From: Diphasiastrum complanatum
Taxonomy: Eukaryota > Streptophyta > Lycopodiopsida > Lycopodiales > Lycopodiaceae
NCBI GenBank assembly: GCA_029204225.1
Contig: MU833290.1
Coordinates: 1 to 58,406 of the forward strand
Direction of reading: 5' to 3'
DNA: 58,406 bases
The notes below the pieces were generated by a model. The model did not search any database, was not told the DNA's origin, and saw only the letters and a list, made by a program, of their open reading frames with translations. Both the position numbers and the translations under genes were made by a program. Shown here one piece after another: positions 44,264 through 56,981 of this stretch (position 1 is its first letter; every line of letters begins with the position of its first letter).

Positions 44264-47200
44264 GAAACCACACCTTCTCCTATGAAAGTTGAATAGGCAC
44301 TTGTTGATTTCCTATCCCTCTTGTCCCCTGCAAAATCTGAATCACTAAATGCATGAAGGTTAATCACATCTCCTCTATATAGAATCCCAAAATCCAATGT
44401 ACCCGAGATGTATCTTAGAATCCTCTTAGCCTTTTTCCAATGGATATTCAATGGCTTTTGCATGGATTGGCTCAACCTACATACACTAAAGCTAAGATCT
44501 GGTCTAGTTATAGTGATCCACATTAAGGAACCTATAAGTTGCCTAAACAAAGTGATGTCCATGAAGGATCTTTCATCATCTTCATTTGGCACTTTTACAT
44601 CTTGCTCCATTGGTGTGTCAACACTTTTGCATACTTCCATCTTAAACTTCTTCAAAAGACTTTGAGCATAGTTTACTTGACTTATAAAGATAAAATCAGA
44701 CCCTCTAAGTACTTCTATGCCTAAGATGAAGTGAAGACACCCTAGATCTACCATCTTGAACTCTAAGGATAGATCTATCTTGATTTTTTCAATACCATCA
44801 ACACTATTTCCACTAATGATGATGTCATCTACATAAATGAGTAAAAGTACAATACCAACATCATCAAACTTAATGTAAAGAGTGGGATCATATTCACTTT
44901 GAACAAAAGAAAGTGAAATAAGATAGCAATGTAGTCTTGAATTCCAAGGTCTCGAGGCTTGCTTCAAGCCATAGATGCTTCTTTGGAGATGGCATACTTT
45001 GTTCTCCATTCCATGCTTGATGAACCCTTGTGGCTGCTCCATATAGATATCCTCTTCCAAAAAACCATTCAAGAAAGCATTAGAGACATCCATTTGACAT
45101 AGAATCCATCCAAAATGTGATGCAAGTGCAATGATTAGTCTTATTGTGACCATCTTGGCCACGGGTGCAAAAGTTTCCTCATAGTCTATCCCTCTCTCTT
45201 GAGCATAACCTTTTGCAATTAATCTTGCTTTATGTTTGTTAACACTCCCATTTGCATTCAACTTAAGCTTGAAGACCCACTTGCATCCTATTACATTCCT
45301 TTGAGGTCTCTCAACAAGCAACCAAGTTTCATTCTCAATCAAGACATCATACTCATCCAACATAGCTTTATACCATTCTTTGGAGTTCAATGCATCTTCA
45401 ACATTAGACGGTTCTTCAAAACTAGATAAAGCATAAGAAGTGGATGATATACCCTCAACTTGCTGTCCTTTGCCTTGATATGTGAGCCTTGATGGCTCCA
45501 CTTTTGCCCTTGAAGATCTCCTTGGTGTGATAGGTGGGTTTGGTGCTTGCTCCTCCATGAGCTCCTCCTCAAAACCAAGATCTTGCTCCTCGGCCATCTT
45601 CTTCTTGATTGTTGGAGCACTTGAGCCTTCTTCAAGCATATGCATATGATGTTCATCAAAGATGACATCCCTTGAAACAACAAATTTGTTCAAGGATGGG
45701 AGATAGACTTTGTAGCCCTTGCTTGAGCTTGCATATCCAAGCATGATCCCTCTTGTGGAAGATGGATCCTCCTTGGTTCTTGTTTCCAATGGCACATGCA
45801 CATAACATATACACCCAAAAACTTTCAAGTGATTAAGATTGGGTTTCTTTCCATACAACATCTCATAAGGAGTTTTGCCTTCAATTGCCTTGCAAGACAC
45901 CCTATTCATCAAGTAGTTTGCACATACAAGAGACTCACCCCAAAAGGATTTGGGCAAACAAGCATCTAATCTTAAAGCCTTAGAACATTCACATAATGTT
46001 CTATTCCTTCTTTCAGCAACTCCATTTTGTTGAGGAGTGTAAGGACAAGAAGTCTCTTTCTTGATCCCTTCCTCCTCACAAAAGGCCTTGAACTCATTGG
46101 AGATGAATTCTCCACCATTGTCACTTCTAACAATCTTGATGCTATGATTATGATGCTTTTCCACAAACAACTTGAACTTTACAAAAGTATCAAATACTTG
46201 AGACTTGAAAGAAAGTAAGAACACCCAACAATATCTTGAGTAGTCATCAATGAAGGTTAAAAACATGGATGAACCTCCATTAGATTTGGTGCTAGCAATG
46301 TGCACATCCGAGTGTATGAGTTCAAGAGGATGAGATGACTTTGTGATGGAGTTAGGAAACACCTTCTTATGTGCCTTGGATAAGGCACAAGCTTCACAAA
46401 CCTTGTCTTCCTTCCCAATAGACCTTGGTAGGCCTAAAACATACTCCTCCTTGATCATAGCCTCCATGGAACCCGAGTTGACATGTCCAAGTCTTTTGTG
46501 CCATAAATTAAAGGTAGATATCTTGCTCTTCTCGGCCAACATGACAACATTAGTATCCACAAATGCATCCAGCTTATAAAGTTTGCCAAGTCTAGTGCCC
46601 TTAGCCACTATCTTACCCTTCTTCTTGATGAAACATTCATTTGAAGCAAAGTCAACATTGAAACCATTGTCTACCATTTGGCCAACACTTAGTAGATTCT
46701 TTGTTATTGTAGGAATGTACAAAACACCTTCTATGTTGATCTTTTTGGAAGATCCTAAGCAAAGGGGAATGCTACCAACTCCTTCAATCTTACAAGCTTC
46801 ATCATTTGCTGTATAGATAGACTTTATAGGTCCATCATAAGATAAGAGAGAAGAGAAAAACTCCCTTTTACTAGTCATGTGTGAACTAGCACCCGAGTCA
46901 ATCCACCAAGGATCTTCTCCTTTGAAACTTGTTGAAGAAAATATGGACATCATGAGAGAGTCCTCATGTGAACTCTCCTCCTCCTCCTCTTTGCTCATGT
47001 TGGCTTGGCTTTGATCTTGCTTCCTCTTGAAGCATTCCGAGGCATAATGCCCCATCTTGCTACAATAGTAGCACTTCACCTTTGATTTGTCCTTCTTGAC
47101 TTTGGTGGTTGATGGAGATGCCTTTGGGGATCCTTCTTGATCCTCAAGCTTTGTAGACTTCTTGAATGTTGATCCTTTGCCTTTGGACTTGCCTTTGCCT

Positions 47201-47838
47201 TTGGTGAAGAGAGCTTGGTCATCTCCACCTTGGATGGAAAGCCTATCCATCCTCTCTTGCATTTGGCTCCTTCTTGATTCCTCGGCCATGAGCGTGCCTT
47301 GGAGTTCTTCAAGTATGGGTAGCTTACCGATAATTGCATATCCCTGAACCAAATTGTCAAATTCAAAGCTTAGTCCATTTAATATGAGTTGAACAAGCTC
47401 TTCATCCTTGATAGGGTCACCTATAAAGGCTAGCTCTTTGTTCAATTCCTTTACTCTTAGGACAAAAGTATGTGCACTCTCTCCTTTCTTTTGATAGCTT
47501 CTATAGATTTGATTCTTCAAAGCTAACATTCTAGTTTGGTTCTTGGATTCATAGACCTTTTGCAAAGTCTCCCAATCATCTTGAGCTGAAGTGCAATCTC
47601 CTACCTCTCTTAAGAGTTCATTTGCAACATTCATTTTTATGCAATGTAGTGCAACATTGCACCTCTTGATGTATTTGGCTTTTTCTTGAGGATGAATAGG
47701 TTCACCCTCCTTACCATTTACAATTTCCATTAGATCTTGCATGATCATGATAGATTCCATTCTAACTTTCCATATGGAATAGTTAGTTTTGTTGAGCCTT
47801 TCATTAGTATCCAAAAGATATGCATTTATAGATGCCAT
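44149..47838 (-). pseudogene. Copia gag-pol polyprotein, 1229 codons, truncated by frameshift
   Basis: ATG at 47836-47838 (MASINAYLLDTNERLNKTNY). UBN2-type gag, CCHC knuckle CYYCSKMGHYASEC (about residue 253), protease WIDSGASSHM (about 311), integrase with HKRLGHVNSG and SDNGGEFIS, and RT with QMDVSNAFLNG and YVDDIIISG (about 1001) are all intact. RNase H starts (SDSDFAGD, SSTEAEYKAL) but the frame ends KRYWWN, losing about the last 95 residues, which continue in the neighbouring frame. It belongs to the same broad lineage as the plus-strand Copia but is clearly a different family. Loss of the RNase H end probably makes it dependent on a helper. Confidence 0.95.
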
Positions 47839-48637
47839 CTAGTCTCCTAATCAAGGACTTGACACAAATGAAGGTTACTTCTATTGATTTGATTGAAGGT
47901 CTACCTTATCCCACTTCTTAGGGACCTGAAAATATCAGTAATAGACTTCCTATAAAGATCTAAGAATGATCTCTAACAAAATCAAATCATAGAATACTAG
48001 AAACAATGCACTTGCTTGATTGAAGTAGACAATACTAGTAGAATTGCCCCTCTTTCTATAAAGAACATTAAAGCTTCCAAATGATCTGATCAAGAGTGAA
48101 TTTCAGCAACCTAATATACTTCCAAAATCACTTGTAAAAGATCTAAATGGAACTTAATGAGGATGCAACACAATCTACTATCCAATCACAAGCAAAAAAT
48201 GATCAAAATTGATGAAAAATTGATCTAATTTGGTGCATAAGTCAAGCAATGGTTGGACTGAACCTAAATCACTTTAGGAGGTGCCTACTACACCTTAGAA
48301 CAGCCTTGAAGAGTCCCCAAAACTCTGATCTTCCCTCTCCTTGAATGCTAGAAAGCCTCCTCTATGAAATCACCTCCAAAACTCGCTTAGAAATCAATGC
48401 TTGGAGCAAGCAAAACTTGCTATCTTGGTAATGTGAATTGAATTCAACTTTGCCTCTGGTTTTAGACACCTAAACACCTGCAAATGAAGTCACACAACAC
48501 CAATCTCCAATGTATTTGACTCACTTTGAGTTCTAGAATCAATACTAGATGCTAAGATCCAATCTACACAAGATTTAGATCAAAACTTGTGATCAAATTG
48601 AATGAAAACCAAGGATTTAGCTCATTTCAGCCTTTAG

Positions 48638-48649
48638 GCTCTGATACCA
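48638..48649 (-). other. Primer binding site of the minus-strand Copia
   Basis: gctctgatacca on plus is the complement of TGGTATCAGAGC and directly abuts the LTR starting at 48650. Confidence 0.95.
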
Positions 48650-49331
48650 TGTAAAAATTACAGCAAATAAGGATCCTAAAACACTTGAAATGATGAGGGA
48701 AACAATAGATTATGATTTCATAAGATTAGCACAAGTTGAACCATCAAAATCCATCAAAAATCTATGCTTGAACCTCACTAAATGGCCCAAATCCTTGAAG
48801 AAGGCTTCACACGTGTGAAAGTACGGCCTCCCACAGTCTGAGTACTGTACACCAGACCTACATTCAATCCTATAATCATTAGTAATCACAAGTACTCAAA
48901 CAATTATGAACATAGAGAGCAATTGCACCATTATGAGAGAAAAAACATGAAATTGCTTGATTGATTTTGGTGAGATATCATCACCTATATATACATGATC
49001 CATCACGATTTTGGGCAGGTATGAGTAGCCCTAAACCTATCCCTAATGCTAATTTTGGTGGATCTTTCATCCCTACCAAGTTAAGGTTGGAATCTTGGAG
49101 ATCCCTCAACAATGCAAAAATTACCAAAAATAGCTCCTATTTTTTCTCCCTTGTATCTAAGCATAATTTGGACTCATTCCAAAGGTTCTAACACTTAGGT
49201 CTACTTGAGAGCATCCTTATGAATGGAATACTATGCTATTTGACACGTGTGACAAGCCACATCATGACCATCTAGCTATTTACAAGTCATATGACCAAAA
49301 CTAGTCAAGCTAGAATTGTGAATTTTTAACA
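48650..49331 (-). repeat. Copia 5' LTR (minus-strand element)
   Basis: 682 bp. Minus-strand TATA at 48986-48993 (tatatata). The palindromic G-box at 48806-48819 lies downstream of the TATA in transcription sense. Confidence 0.95.
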
Positions 49332-49336
49332 CCTAG

Positions 49337-52300
49337 TTCTCAGATGTTTCAAAGCGTTTACCATACCGCATTGGAGATTTCTCTGGACAGGCAGATCTTT
49401 ACATTATCCCTATGGAGCGTTATGATCTTATCCTTGGTGCTGATTGGTTTGCATCTCTTGTAGCCGTTACACTGGACTTGACACAGCAGACATTGACATT
49501 TGTACATGATGCAGTTACACACTCACTTGTGGGAATTGATTCTCAGGGAGACTTCCAGTTGATTACTGGGAAGCAGTTTATTCGCAGTCTGCCGAAGGCT
49601 CATTGTGCTGCCTTATTATGTGTTCAGCGGGCAGTACCAGTTCCTCCAGTTTCTACACCAGCAGTTGTTCCTCAGGTGATTTCTGACTTATTACATCAGT
49701 ATGCTTTTGTCTTTTCAGAACCTACGATGCTACCACCATTACGTGACGTGAACCATCATATTGATTTGCGTCCTGGTTCTGCTCCTCCCTCCCATCTCCC
49801 TTATCGTATGTCTCGATCTGAGCGTGATGAGCTTGAGCTCCATGTTACTGCCTTGTTAGATCAAGGTCTCATTGTTCCTAGTCACAGCCCTTTTGGTGCT
49901 CCTGTTCTCCTTATTAATAAGAAAGATGGTACCAAACGCCTTTGTATTGATTACCGTGCTTTAAATAAGTTGACTATTCGTAATCAGTACCCTATTCCAC
50001 ACATGGATGACCTCTTTGACCAGCTCGGTACCTCTAAAATCTTTTCCAAGATAGACCTTCGTTCTGGATATTACCAAATTAGGATGCACCCTTTTGACGA
50101 ACATAAGACTGCTTTCCGTACTCATCTTGGTTTATATGAATTTTGTGTGCTTCCTTTTGGTGTTACTAATGGCCCTCCTACGTTCCAGAATGTGATGAAT
50201 AACGTCTTACGTCCGCTTCTTGGTCATTGTGTCTTGGTTTATTTTGATGATATTCTTATTTTTAGTCAGTCTCTTGCTGAGCATGTTGCCCATCTTTCCT
50301 CGGTCTTTCAGTTACTTGTACACCACCAGTTATTTGCTAAGTTTTCTAAATGTTCTTTTGCTGTTTCTGAGATCGAGTTTCTTGGTTTTCTTATTTGTAA
50401 TGGTCACATTCGTCTGGACCCTCATAAGGTTCAGGCCATCCAGGATTGGCCTATACCTACTGATATTCATCATGTTCGTATGTTTCTTGGGTTAGCCACT
50501 CACCTTCGTCGTCCAGTTCCTCATTTTGCCACTATCGCAGCTCCTCTTCATGCACTTTTGAAGAAGTCTAGTACTTTTCTGTGGACTCCTGATTGTCAGA
50601 CAGCGTTTGATACTCTTCATCGTGCTGTTGTTGATGCTGCCGTTATGTGTTTACCACAGTTTGATCAGAAGTTTCTTGTTGAGACTGATGCTAGTAATGT
50701 TGGTTTGGGTGCTTTACTTCGCCAGTCACAATGTATTATTGCTTATGAGTCGCGTCGTCTTCGCCCTTATGAGCAACATTATTCTGTGCATGAGAAAGAG
50801 CTTCTTGCTATTATCTATGCTCTTAAGAAGTGGCGTCATTATCTGTATCGAGTCCCATTTGACATTATTACTAATCACCAATCTTTACGTTATCTGTTTT
50901 CTCAACATGACCTTAGTGATCGTCAATTTCATTGGTTGCAGTTTTTACAGTCTTTTAATTTCTCCATATTGTATCGTCCTGGTCGTGCTAACACTGCTGC
51001 TGATGCATTATCTCGTCTTCCAGCTTTGTTAAATACACTCGTTTCTACTATTCCTCCATGGTTTGATGCTCTACCTGCAACATACCTTACATGTTCTGAT
51101 TTTCGTGATGTTTATAGTTTTGCCCCACCTGTTTCGTCCAGTCCTCATCAGGTTTACTCCATTATTGACAATCTTCTTTATCATTATGATTCTCTTTGTA
51201 TCCCTAGTTCTTTGGGTATCCGTTCCTAGTTGTTGTCGGATGCTCATTCCTCTCCTGTTGGGGGTCACTTTAGTTTTCAGAAGTCTTATGCTCGTCTCAA
51301 AGACCATTTCTATTGGCCCTCTCTTCGATCTGAGCTTGCTGTACTTATTCGTACCTGCCCTTTCTGTCTTCGTAATAAGTACTCCCGTTCTAAATCTGCT
51401 GGTTTGCTCCAGAGTTGGCCTATTCCTCATCGCCAGTGAACTGATATATCTATGGACTTTATCCTTGGCCTTCCCCATACCCAGCGTGGTCACGATTCAT
51501 GTATGGTAGTACTTGACAGGTTCTCGAAACAAGCACATTTTATCCCAGTTCGCAGTACTATCACAGCAGAGCAGTGTGCACGTTTGTTCCTATCAGAGAT
51601 TTTTCGCTTGCATGGATTTTCTCGTACTATCCTTTCTGATTGGGATAGTAAGTATACATCTATATTCTGGACAGAGCTTATGCGTATTTTGGATGTTCAG
51701 CTTTTTATGGGTTCTGCTTATCATTCTACTTCTGATGGGCAGTCTGAGGTCCTTAACAGGATCCTTGAGGATTATTTGTGCCATTTTGTTACTCCTTCAG
51801 GGAAGGATTGGGATCAGCATTTATGTTTAGCAGAGTATAGCTATAATAGCTCTGTTAGTACCAGCATAGGTGTCTCTCCATTTTTATTATCTCATGGCTA
51901 TGCACATCTTTTACCTGGCATTCCTCTTCCTCCTGAGGATACACCTGTTACACTTGCATCTTTTCTATCAGGTGCTCGAGAGCTTATTACTCGGGCCAGT
52001 TCTCATTTACAGCATGTTCAGCAGCGTTATCAGACCTCAGTTGATCGTCACTGCCGCCATGTTGAGTTTCAGCTTGGAGATATGGTTTATCTACGCTTAC
52101 GGTTTGTACGTCATCATTTTGTCCAGGGCCATGCTTCTACTGAGAAGCTTGCACCACGTTATTATGGGCCTTATCGCATTGTGGAGGTTTTTAGCCCAGT
52201 TACATATCGCTTACAGCTTCCTGCTTTCACATGTGCCTGTGATGTATTCCATATCAGTTTATTACGTGCTGCTATTGAGGATGACGCTCCTTGTGATGCT

Positions 52301-52459
52301 GAGTTTCCTACTGCTCCAGAGTTATTTCCATTTTTACCTGCTGCTATATTACAGGTCCGTCTATACCATAGTTGACGCCGCCGGCAGATTCAGTTTTTGG
52401 TCCAGTGGGATGGTCGTCCTATTGAGGAGGCTACATGGGAGCCTATTGATGTGTTTTAT
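49337..52459 (+). pseudogene. Gypsy pol: RT, RNase H, integrase, chromodomain
   Basis: Picks up the protease C-terminus (IIPMERYDLILGADW near 49405). RT follows with KLTIRNQYPIPHMDDLFDQL and YFDDILIF (50240), then RNase H (FLVETDASNVGLGALL), the integrase zinc region (GGHFSFQKSY...CPFCLRNK near 51260-51375), the integrase core (MDFILGLP 51452, SDWDSKYTS, STSDGQSEV) and a chromodomain (FLVQWDGRPIEEATWEPID, ~52395-52455). Stops at 51227-51229 (TAG), 51437-51439 (TGA, from likely TGG) and 52373-52375 (TGA, from likely CGA) break it. Relatives have Arg where SDWDS has Trp, also a C-to-T change. The chromodomain would direct integration to marked chromatin. Confidence 0.9.
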
Positions 52460-52527
52460 CATACACCATTACTTGCGGATCAGGCTCGTGCTCTTGCTGC
52501 ACTTGTTGATTCCTCTACATCGGGGAG

Positions 52528-52945
52528 AGTTATGGACTCGGCTCATTACATTCGCCGCGTCCATTTACATTTACAGTTACTTTACTTTATGCATAAGCAT
52601 GCCTTGGGCCCTTTTTTATTCATTAGTGACATTCAGACTATATGGTTGGCCTTTGGCCTTATTATTCATTATTAGGCCATTTGGACATATTACTGGAGAG
52701 TGGGGGCCTTCTTGGAGGGCGCACTATTATCCCTCCCAGTTGGGCCCTAGCCACTGGAAGCTTCCTTTTAGGGCTTCCTCTTGGCTATAAGTAGGGAAAC
52801 TATGTCATTTGTCATTCAGCTGATGATATTGATCTCTCTCTTTAGCCTCCTTAATCTCTCTCTTTCCTGCTTTCTAGGGTTAAGTCTTGCTTATGTGATG
52901 CTTTCATAGCTTAATTCTAGATCAGCTGTGGCTCTATTCATAACT
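52528..52945 (+). repeat. Gypsy 3' LTR
   Basis: 418 bp with agttatgg...cataact ends, preceded by the purine-rich tract cggggag (52521-52527). It differs from the 5' LTR at about seven bases plus a 2-bp indel (aaactgtcatt versus aaactatgtcatt). Confidence 0.9.
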
Positions 52946-52950
52946 CCTGT

Positions 52951-54278
52951 CCAGACTCCAGACCATTCCTTGTGATTGGTGTGATTGATGTGTTGCACAA
53001 TAGGAACCCTTTTTGGGAGATCGTGTACTCTTGGAGAATGTAGGTTCTAAACCATAAAACCAATCCAACACTTTCCTATTTGAAATATGTAGAACTTACA
53101 CACAGCATGCAGACATCATGACCCAACTCCAAATTCTCCATAGTTCCCATGGCATTCCTTGATAATTTCTCTAATCAACTGCAAAAACAGATCCATAATT
53201 CCTAAAGGTAGATTTGGTTCTAAGTTGGGTACTATTGACTTCTTGTCATGACTGTCAGGTCTCCATGAGATTTGACATTTTTGAAGCATTCTTGGCACAG
53301 TTTAGGTGGTAGTATCCATTATTCATTGTTATCCACCACTAGTACATTTGCAACAAGTTATGGGAAAATTTTAACTTGCATCAATTTTCCATCTTGATCA
53401 CCATTGAAATTGGATATCTTATGGCCACTTTGGTATGACTTTGTTCATTTTCTTCACCTACTACTTTTTTATTTCTGCAACTCAATCCGTTATGTCATTG
53501 TCATGTTAAAGGGGAAAAAGTAGATTGACACTAGTATGGAAACAAACTCATATAGCTCCATTGCAAGAAAGACTACTTTGACAACATAGGGAACTTGCTC
53601 AAATCAGAGCAAGATTTGAGAATTGAACAGATTTCTGACCCCTTACAAATGCTTATTTACCAAACATTGGGTGTGTGAAAGATTCATATGTCTCTGCAAA
53701 AAGTAGAAAATCAGCCGAACACTTGGGTATGATTCTTCTTCTACTCAAGATTTCTCTAAGAACAAGGTGTAGCTTTCTCACTTTAAAGGGTTCTCCTAGG
53801 GTTAATGAATGGAAGAACTGGATCCTTAAGTTTAATACCTAGTTTAACATATGAAAAAATACAAATACCTTCCACATATGGAGACAAACTAACATACAGC
53901 ACCATGACATTTAAAAGATTTCCGTTTAGAAAGTTTTGAGGAGGATCTGAGACTTAGAATTTGCTTCGCATATGAACACAGATCATGCTACACAGTAACA
54001 CAAACAAAAAACACTCTCCACAACAAGCTCACATAGCAACTGTATTTCTCAAAATGAAAATGCACTGTACATATAGTTCTTCACTAGGCAACCCATGCAT
54101 GATCCAGGTTGTCGTTGACGGGACGCGTGTCCCATCGACTCGCCTCGTGACGAGGCCAACTGACCCTTATCCACTGATAGGATCCACAGTACAGTAACAC
54201 AGTGATTCTACTTTAATTCTAACCCTCTCCCTTAAAGTAGAGTCTACTTTTTATAGAGTCATATACATAGTTTTAAAG
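52951..54278. other. No gene recognised; probable 3' LTR of the right-hand Copia at its right end
   Basis: 53.0-54.0 kb shows nothing recognisable. The part from about 54100 to 54230 precedes (in plus sense) the polypurine-like tract of the Copia at 54.28 kb (minus AAGGGAGAGGG, plus ccctctccctt 54223-54233), so it is likely that element's 3' LTR. LTR ends were not resolved. Confidence 0.35.
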
Positions 54279-56981
54279 TCAACAAACTTTAATTACAGAA
54301 AGCTTTGATCTAAACTTATCAAACTTTTCTCTAACAAGTGGCTTAGTGAAAATATCAGCTAGTTGTTCTTCCATACTACAATGAACAGCATGAATTTCAC
54401 GACTCAGCAGCCTCTCACGTATAAAGTGATACCGAATCTCAATGTGTTTGGTTCTCGCATGGAACACTAGATTCTTTGCTAGCTGAATGCCACTCTAACT
54501 ATCACTATGTATAGTTGTGGGATTTTCCTGTTTCATGCCAACTTCATCCAAGATTTGCCTCAACCATATAGCTTCTTGTGTTGCACTACACATTGCCTTA
54601 TACTCTACTTCTGTGGTGGATAAAGCAACTGTACTTTGCTTTTTACAAGACCAGGAAAAGCAACTGCCACAAAGCTGGAATACATACCCTGTGGTGGATC
54701 TACGGTCGTCATAGTCACCTCCCCAATCCGCATCCACATAGCCACATAACTCAGGTATACCCTCATGCTTCCTGTAAACCAAGCCATAATCCGAAGTGCC
54801 TTTGACATAACGCAAAATGCGCTTAGCTGCTTTCCAATGCGTTTCCGTAGGTGCTGCCATAAACTGACTTACAATACCAACAGCATAGCATATATCTGGT
54901 CTAGTCGTGGTAAGGTAAATCAAGCTCCCTACTAACTACCTATACAGCGTAGCATCAAATGGTTGTGACTCGTCAAGCCTAGAAAGCTTTTTACCTGGTT
55001 CAATAGGAGTGTTCACTGGCTTGCAATCCTGCAACCTGAACCTGTGCAGCAACTCTTTGACATACTTCACCTATGTTAAACCCACTTCGTGCCCTTTTTG
55101 CCACACCTCCACTCCAAGGCAATAATGCATTAGGCTGAGATCTGTCATCTCGAATTGTTCCATGAGGTCTTCTTGATCATGTCTATCATCTCTTGATTAC
55201 TTCCCGTGATAATCAAGTCATCAACATTAAGAGCAATCAAAGCAACCATACCATCAAAGCATAAGACATAAAGATTTGGATCAGAATGTGTAATCATCAT
55301 CCCCTTAGAACGAAAGTAGGCATCAATCCTGTTATACCACGCACGTGGTGCCTGTTTAAGACCATAAAGCGCTTTCTTCAAGCGACATACTTTATTCTCC
55401 TGTCCTTTTGCTAGAAAGCCTTCAGGTTGATCCATGAACACCTCTTCTTCTAACTCACCATTTAGAAAAGCAGATTTCACATCCATTTGATGCAAAGGCC
55501 AACCAAAATGTGAAGCTAAAGCAACAAGTAGACGTAGAGTATTCCACTTACATACTGGCGCAAAGGTCTCCTCAAAGTCGATCCCTTTACTTTGTGCATA
55601 CCCTTTGATCCCCAATCTTGCTTTGTGCTTTGCTATACTTCCATCTGCATGGTACTTAGTCCTGTATACACATTTACAACCAATGGATTTCTTGCCAACT
55701 GGTGGTTCCACTAAGTCCCATGTGCTATGCTTAGCAATTGACTCCATCTCCTCTCCCATGGCCTTGACCCAAATGGCATCATCCTTTGCTTCAACATAAG
55801 TCGAAGGTTCTTTGCTTTGAATAATGCTAGATAAGAGAGCATAATTTGCTTCATGCCTTTCAGGTTGTGTCTTCTCTCTTGTTGATCTTCGTAGCTCTCC
55901 TGGCTAGATGATCCTGAAAAGTCATCCATGTCGCGGTTCTCCAACAATCTCTCAAACCACTTAGGGAGCTTCCTGTCAGGTGAACGGCTTCCTGGTGAAA
56001 ATGTATCCCACGGTACATCTTTCTCCTTGCGTTTGTCACCTGCAACTTCTATCCTTCTTGCACCAAAAGGTTTATCTCTACCTCTCCAACCTGTCTCTTG
56101 CGGTGTATCCTCATGTCCATCACTAGGAAAGTCAATGAATGGATCATCATCAAGAGATATCCTCACTATACCATCTTTCCCACTGGATGTTCCTGTCTTC
56201 TCAGCATCCTCGTCTTCATACATCTTAGATTCATCAAAGATAACATCACGGCTGACATATATTTTGTTCTCCACTGGATCAAAACATCTATAGCCCTTCA
56301 CACGATCATCATATTCTAGGAATATACACTTGAAAGCTTTCACATCAAGCTTACATCTCTCTTCCTTAGGAATGTGTACAAAGGCCTTACATCCAAAGAT
56401 TCGCAAGTGATTCACCTTTGGCTTCTTCTTCGTGAATGCCTCCTCAGGTGTTATCTTTGGTATGGCAATGGTGGACTTCTATTTGATAGACTTCTGTACT
56501 GCATGCTTCTGACCAAAAATCTTTTGGTAGTTTCATCTCAGCTAGCAAAGATCTGGCACTTTCCACAATCGTAAGATTCTTGCACTCAACTACCCTTATA
56601 CTCACCTCCACTATCTGATCTTAGAACTTTGATCTTCCTACCTGTTTGATTTTCGACCAATGCTTTGAAGCTCTTGAAATTGTCAAATGCATCCGATTTC
56701 TTCTTCAAGAAGTAAATCCACGTCTTACGTGACATATCATCAATAAAGGTCATGAAATAGAAGGCTTTACATAAAGACATAGTCCTCAAAGGCCCACATA
56801 AATCTGTGTGGATCAAATCCAGGATGTTCTTTGCTCTAGCAACACCACCTTTATTAAATTTCTCTCGATGCTGCTTCCCATACACACATGATTTGCACAT
56901 CGACTTCAAGTGGTCTTCTATCGTAGGCAATCCTCTCACCATTTTCAATTTCCTCATCAAACTGAGGCTTCCTAAGTTCAA
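54279..56981 (-). pseudogene. Decayed Copia pol: integrase, RT, RNase H
   Basis: Minus-strand pieces, in order from the right: integrase zinc region (CKSCVYGKQHREKF) and core (LIHTDLCGPLRTMS, RSDSGGEYKGS; 56586-56981), linker (SRDVIFDESKMYEDE, 55711-56415), RT (QMDVKSAFLNGELEEEVFMD and NVDDLIITG, 55145-55759), and RNase H (YVDADWGGDYDDRRSTTGYV, 54495-54923; FHARTKHIEIRYHF, 54279-54467). Frameshifts and stops separate them. The RT motif has Asn instead of Tyr (YVDD to NVDD), and GCKWV has become GCKCV. The family differs from both young Copias and is nearer the Tork/Tnt1-type layout. Confidence 0.85.

Larger units (their letters stand above)
43175..49331 (-). mobile_element. Young Copia element (minus strand), single frameshift
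   Basis: 6157 bp flanked by the perfect target duplication cctag (43170-43174 and 49332-49336). LTRs 43175-43856 and 48650-49331 are 682 bp each, with one mismatch seen (c at about 43751-43756 versus a at the matching place near 49230). The primer site lies at 48638-48649, and the polypurine tract gtgaggaggag (minus) at 43857-43867. Gag-pol is complete except for one frameshift near 44160. Confidence 0.96.
34801..52945 (+). mobile_element. Chromodomain Gypsy (Metaviridae-type) element, split by two Copia insertions
   Basis: LTRs 34801-35216 and 52528-52945 bracket gag, protease, RT, RNase H, integrase and chromodomain in the chromovirus order. The nearly matching 5-bp flanks cctat (34796-34800) and cctgt (52946-52950) may be a decayed target duplication. 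Without the two guests the element is about 6.1 kb. Its coding region has premature stops at 36028, 36385, 51227, 51437 and 52373 and a frame change next to the insertion points, so it cannot move by itself. LTRs differ at roughly seven bases and one 2-bp indel, making it older than its guests. Confidence 0.92.
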
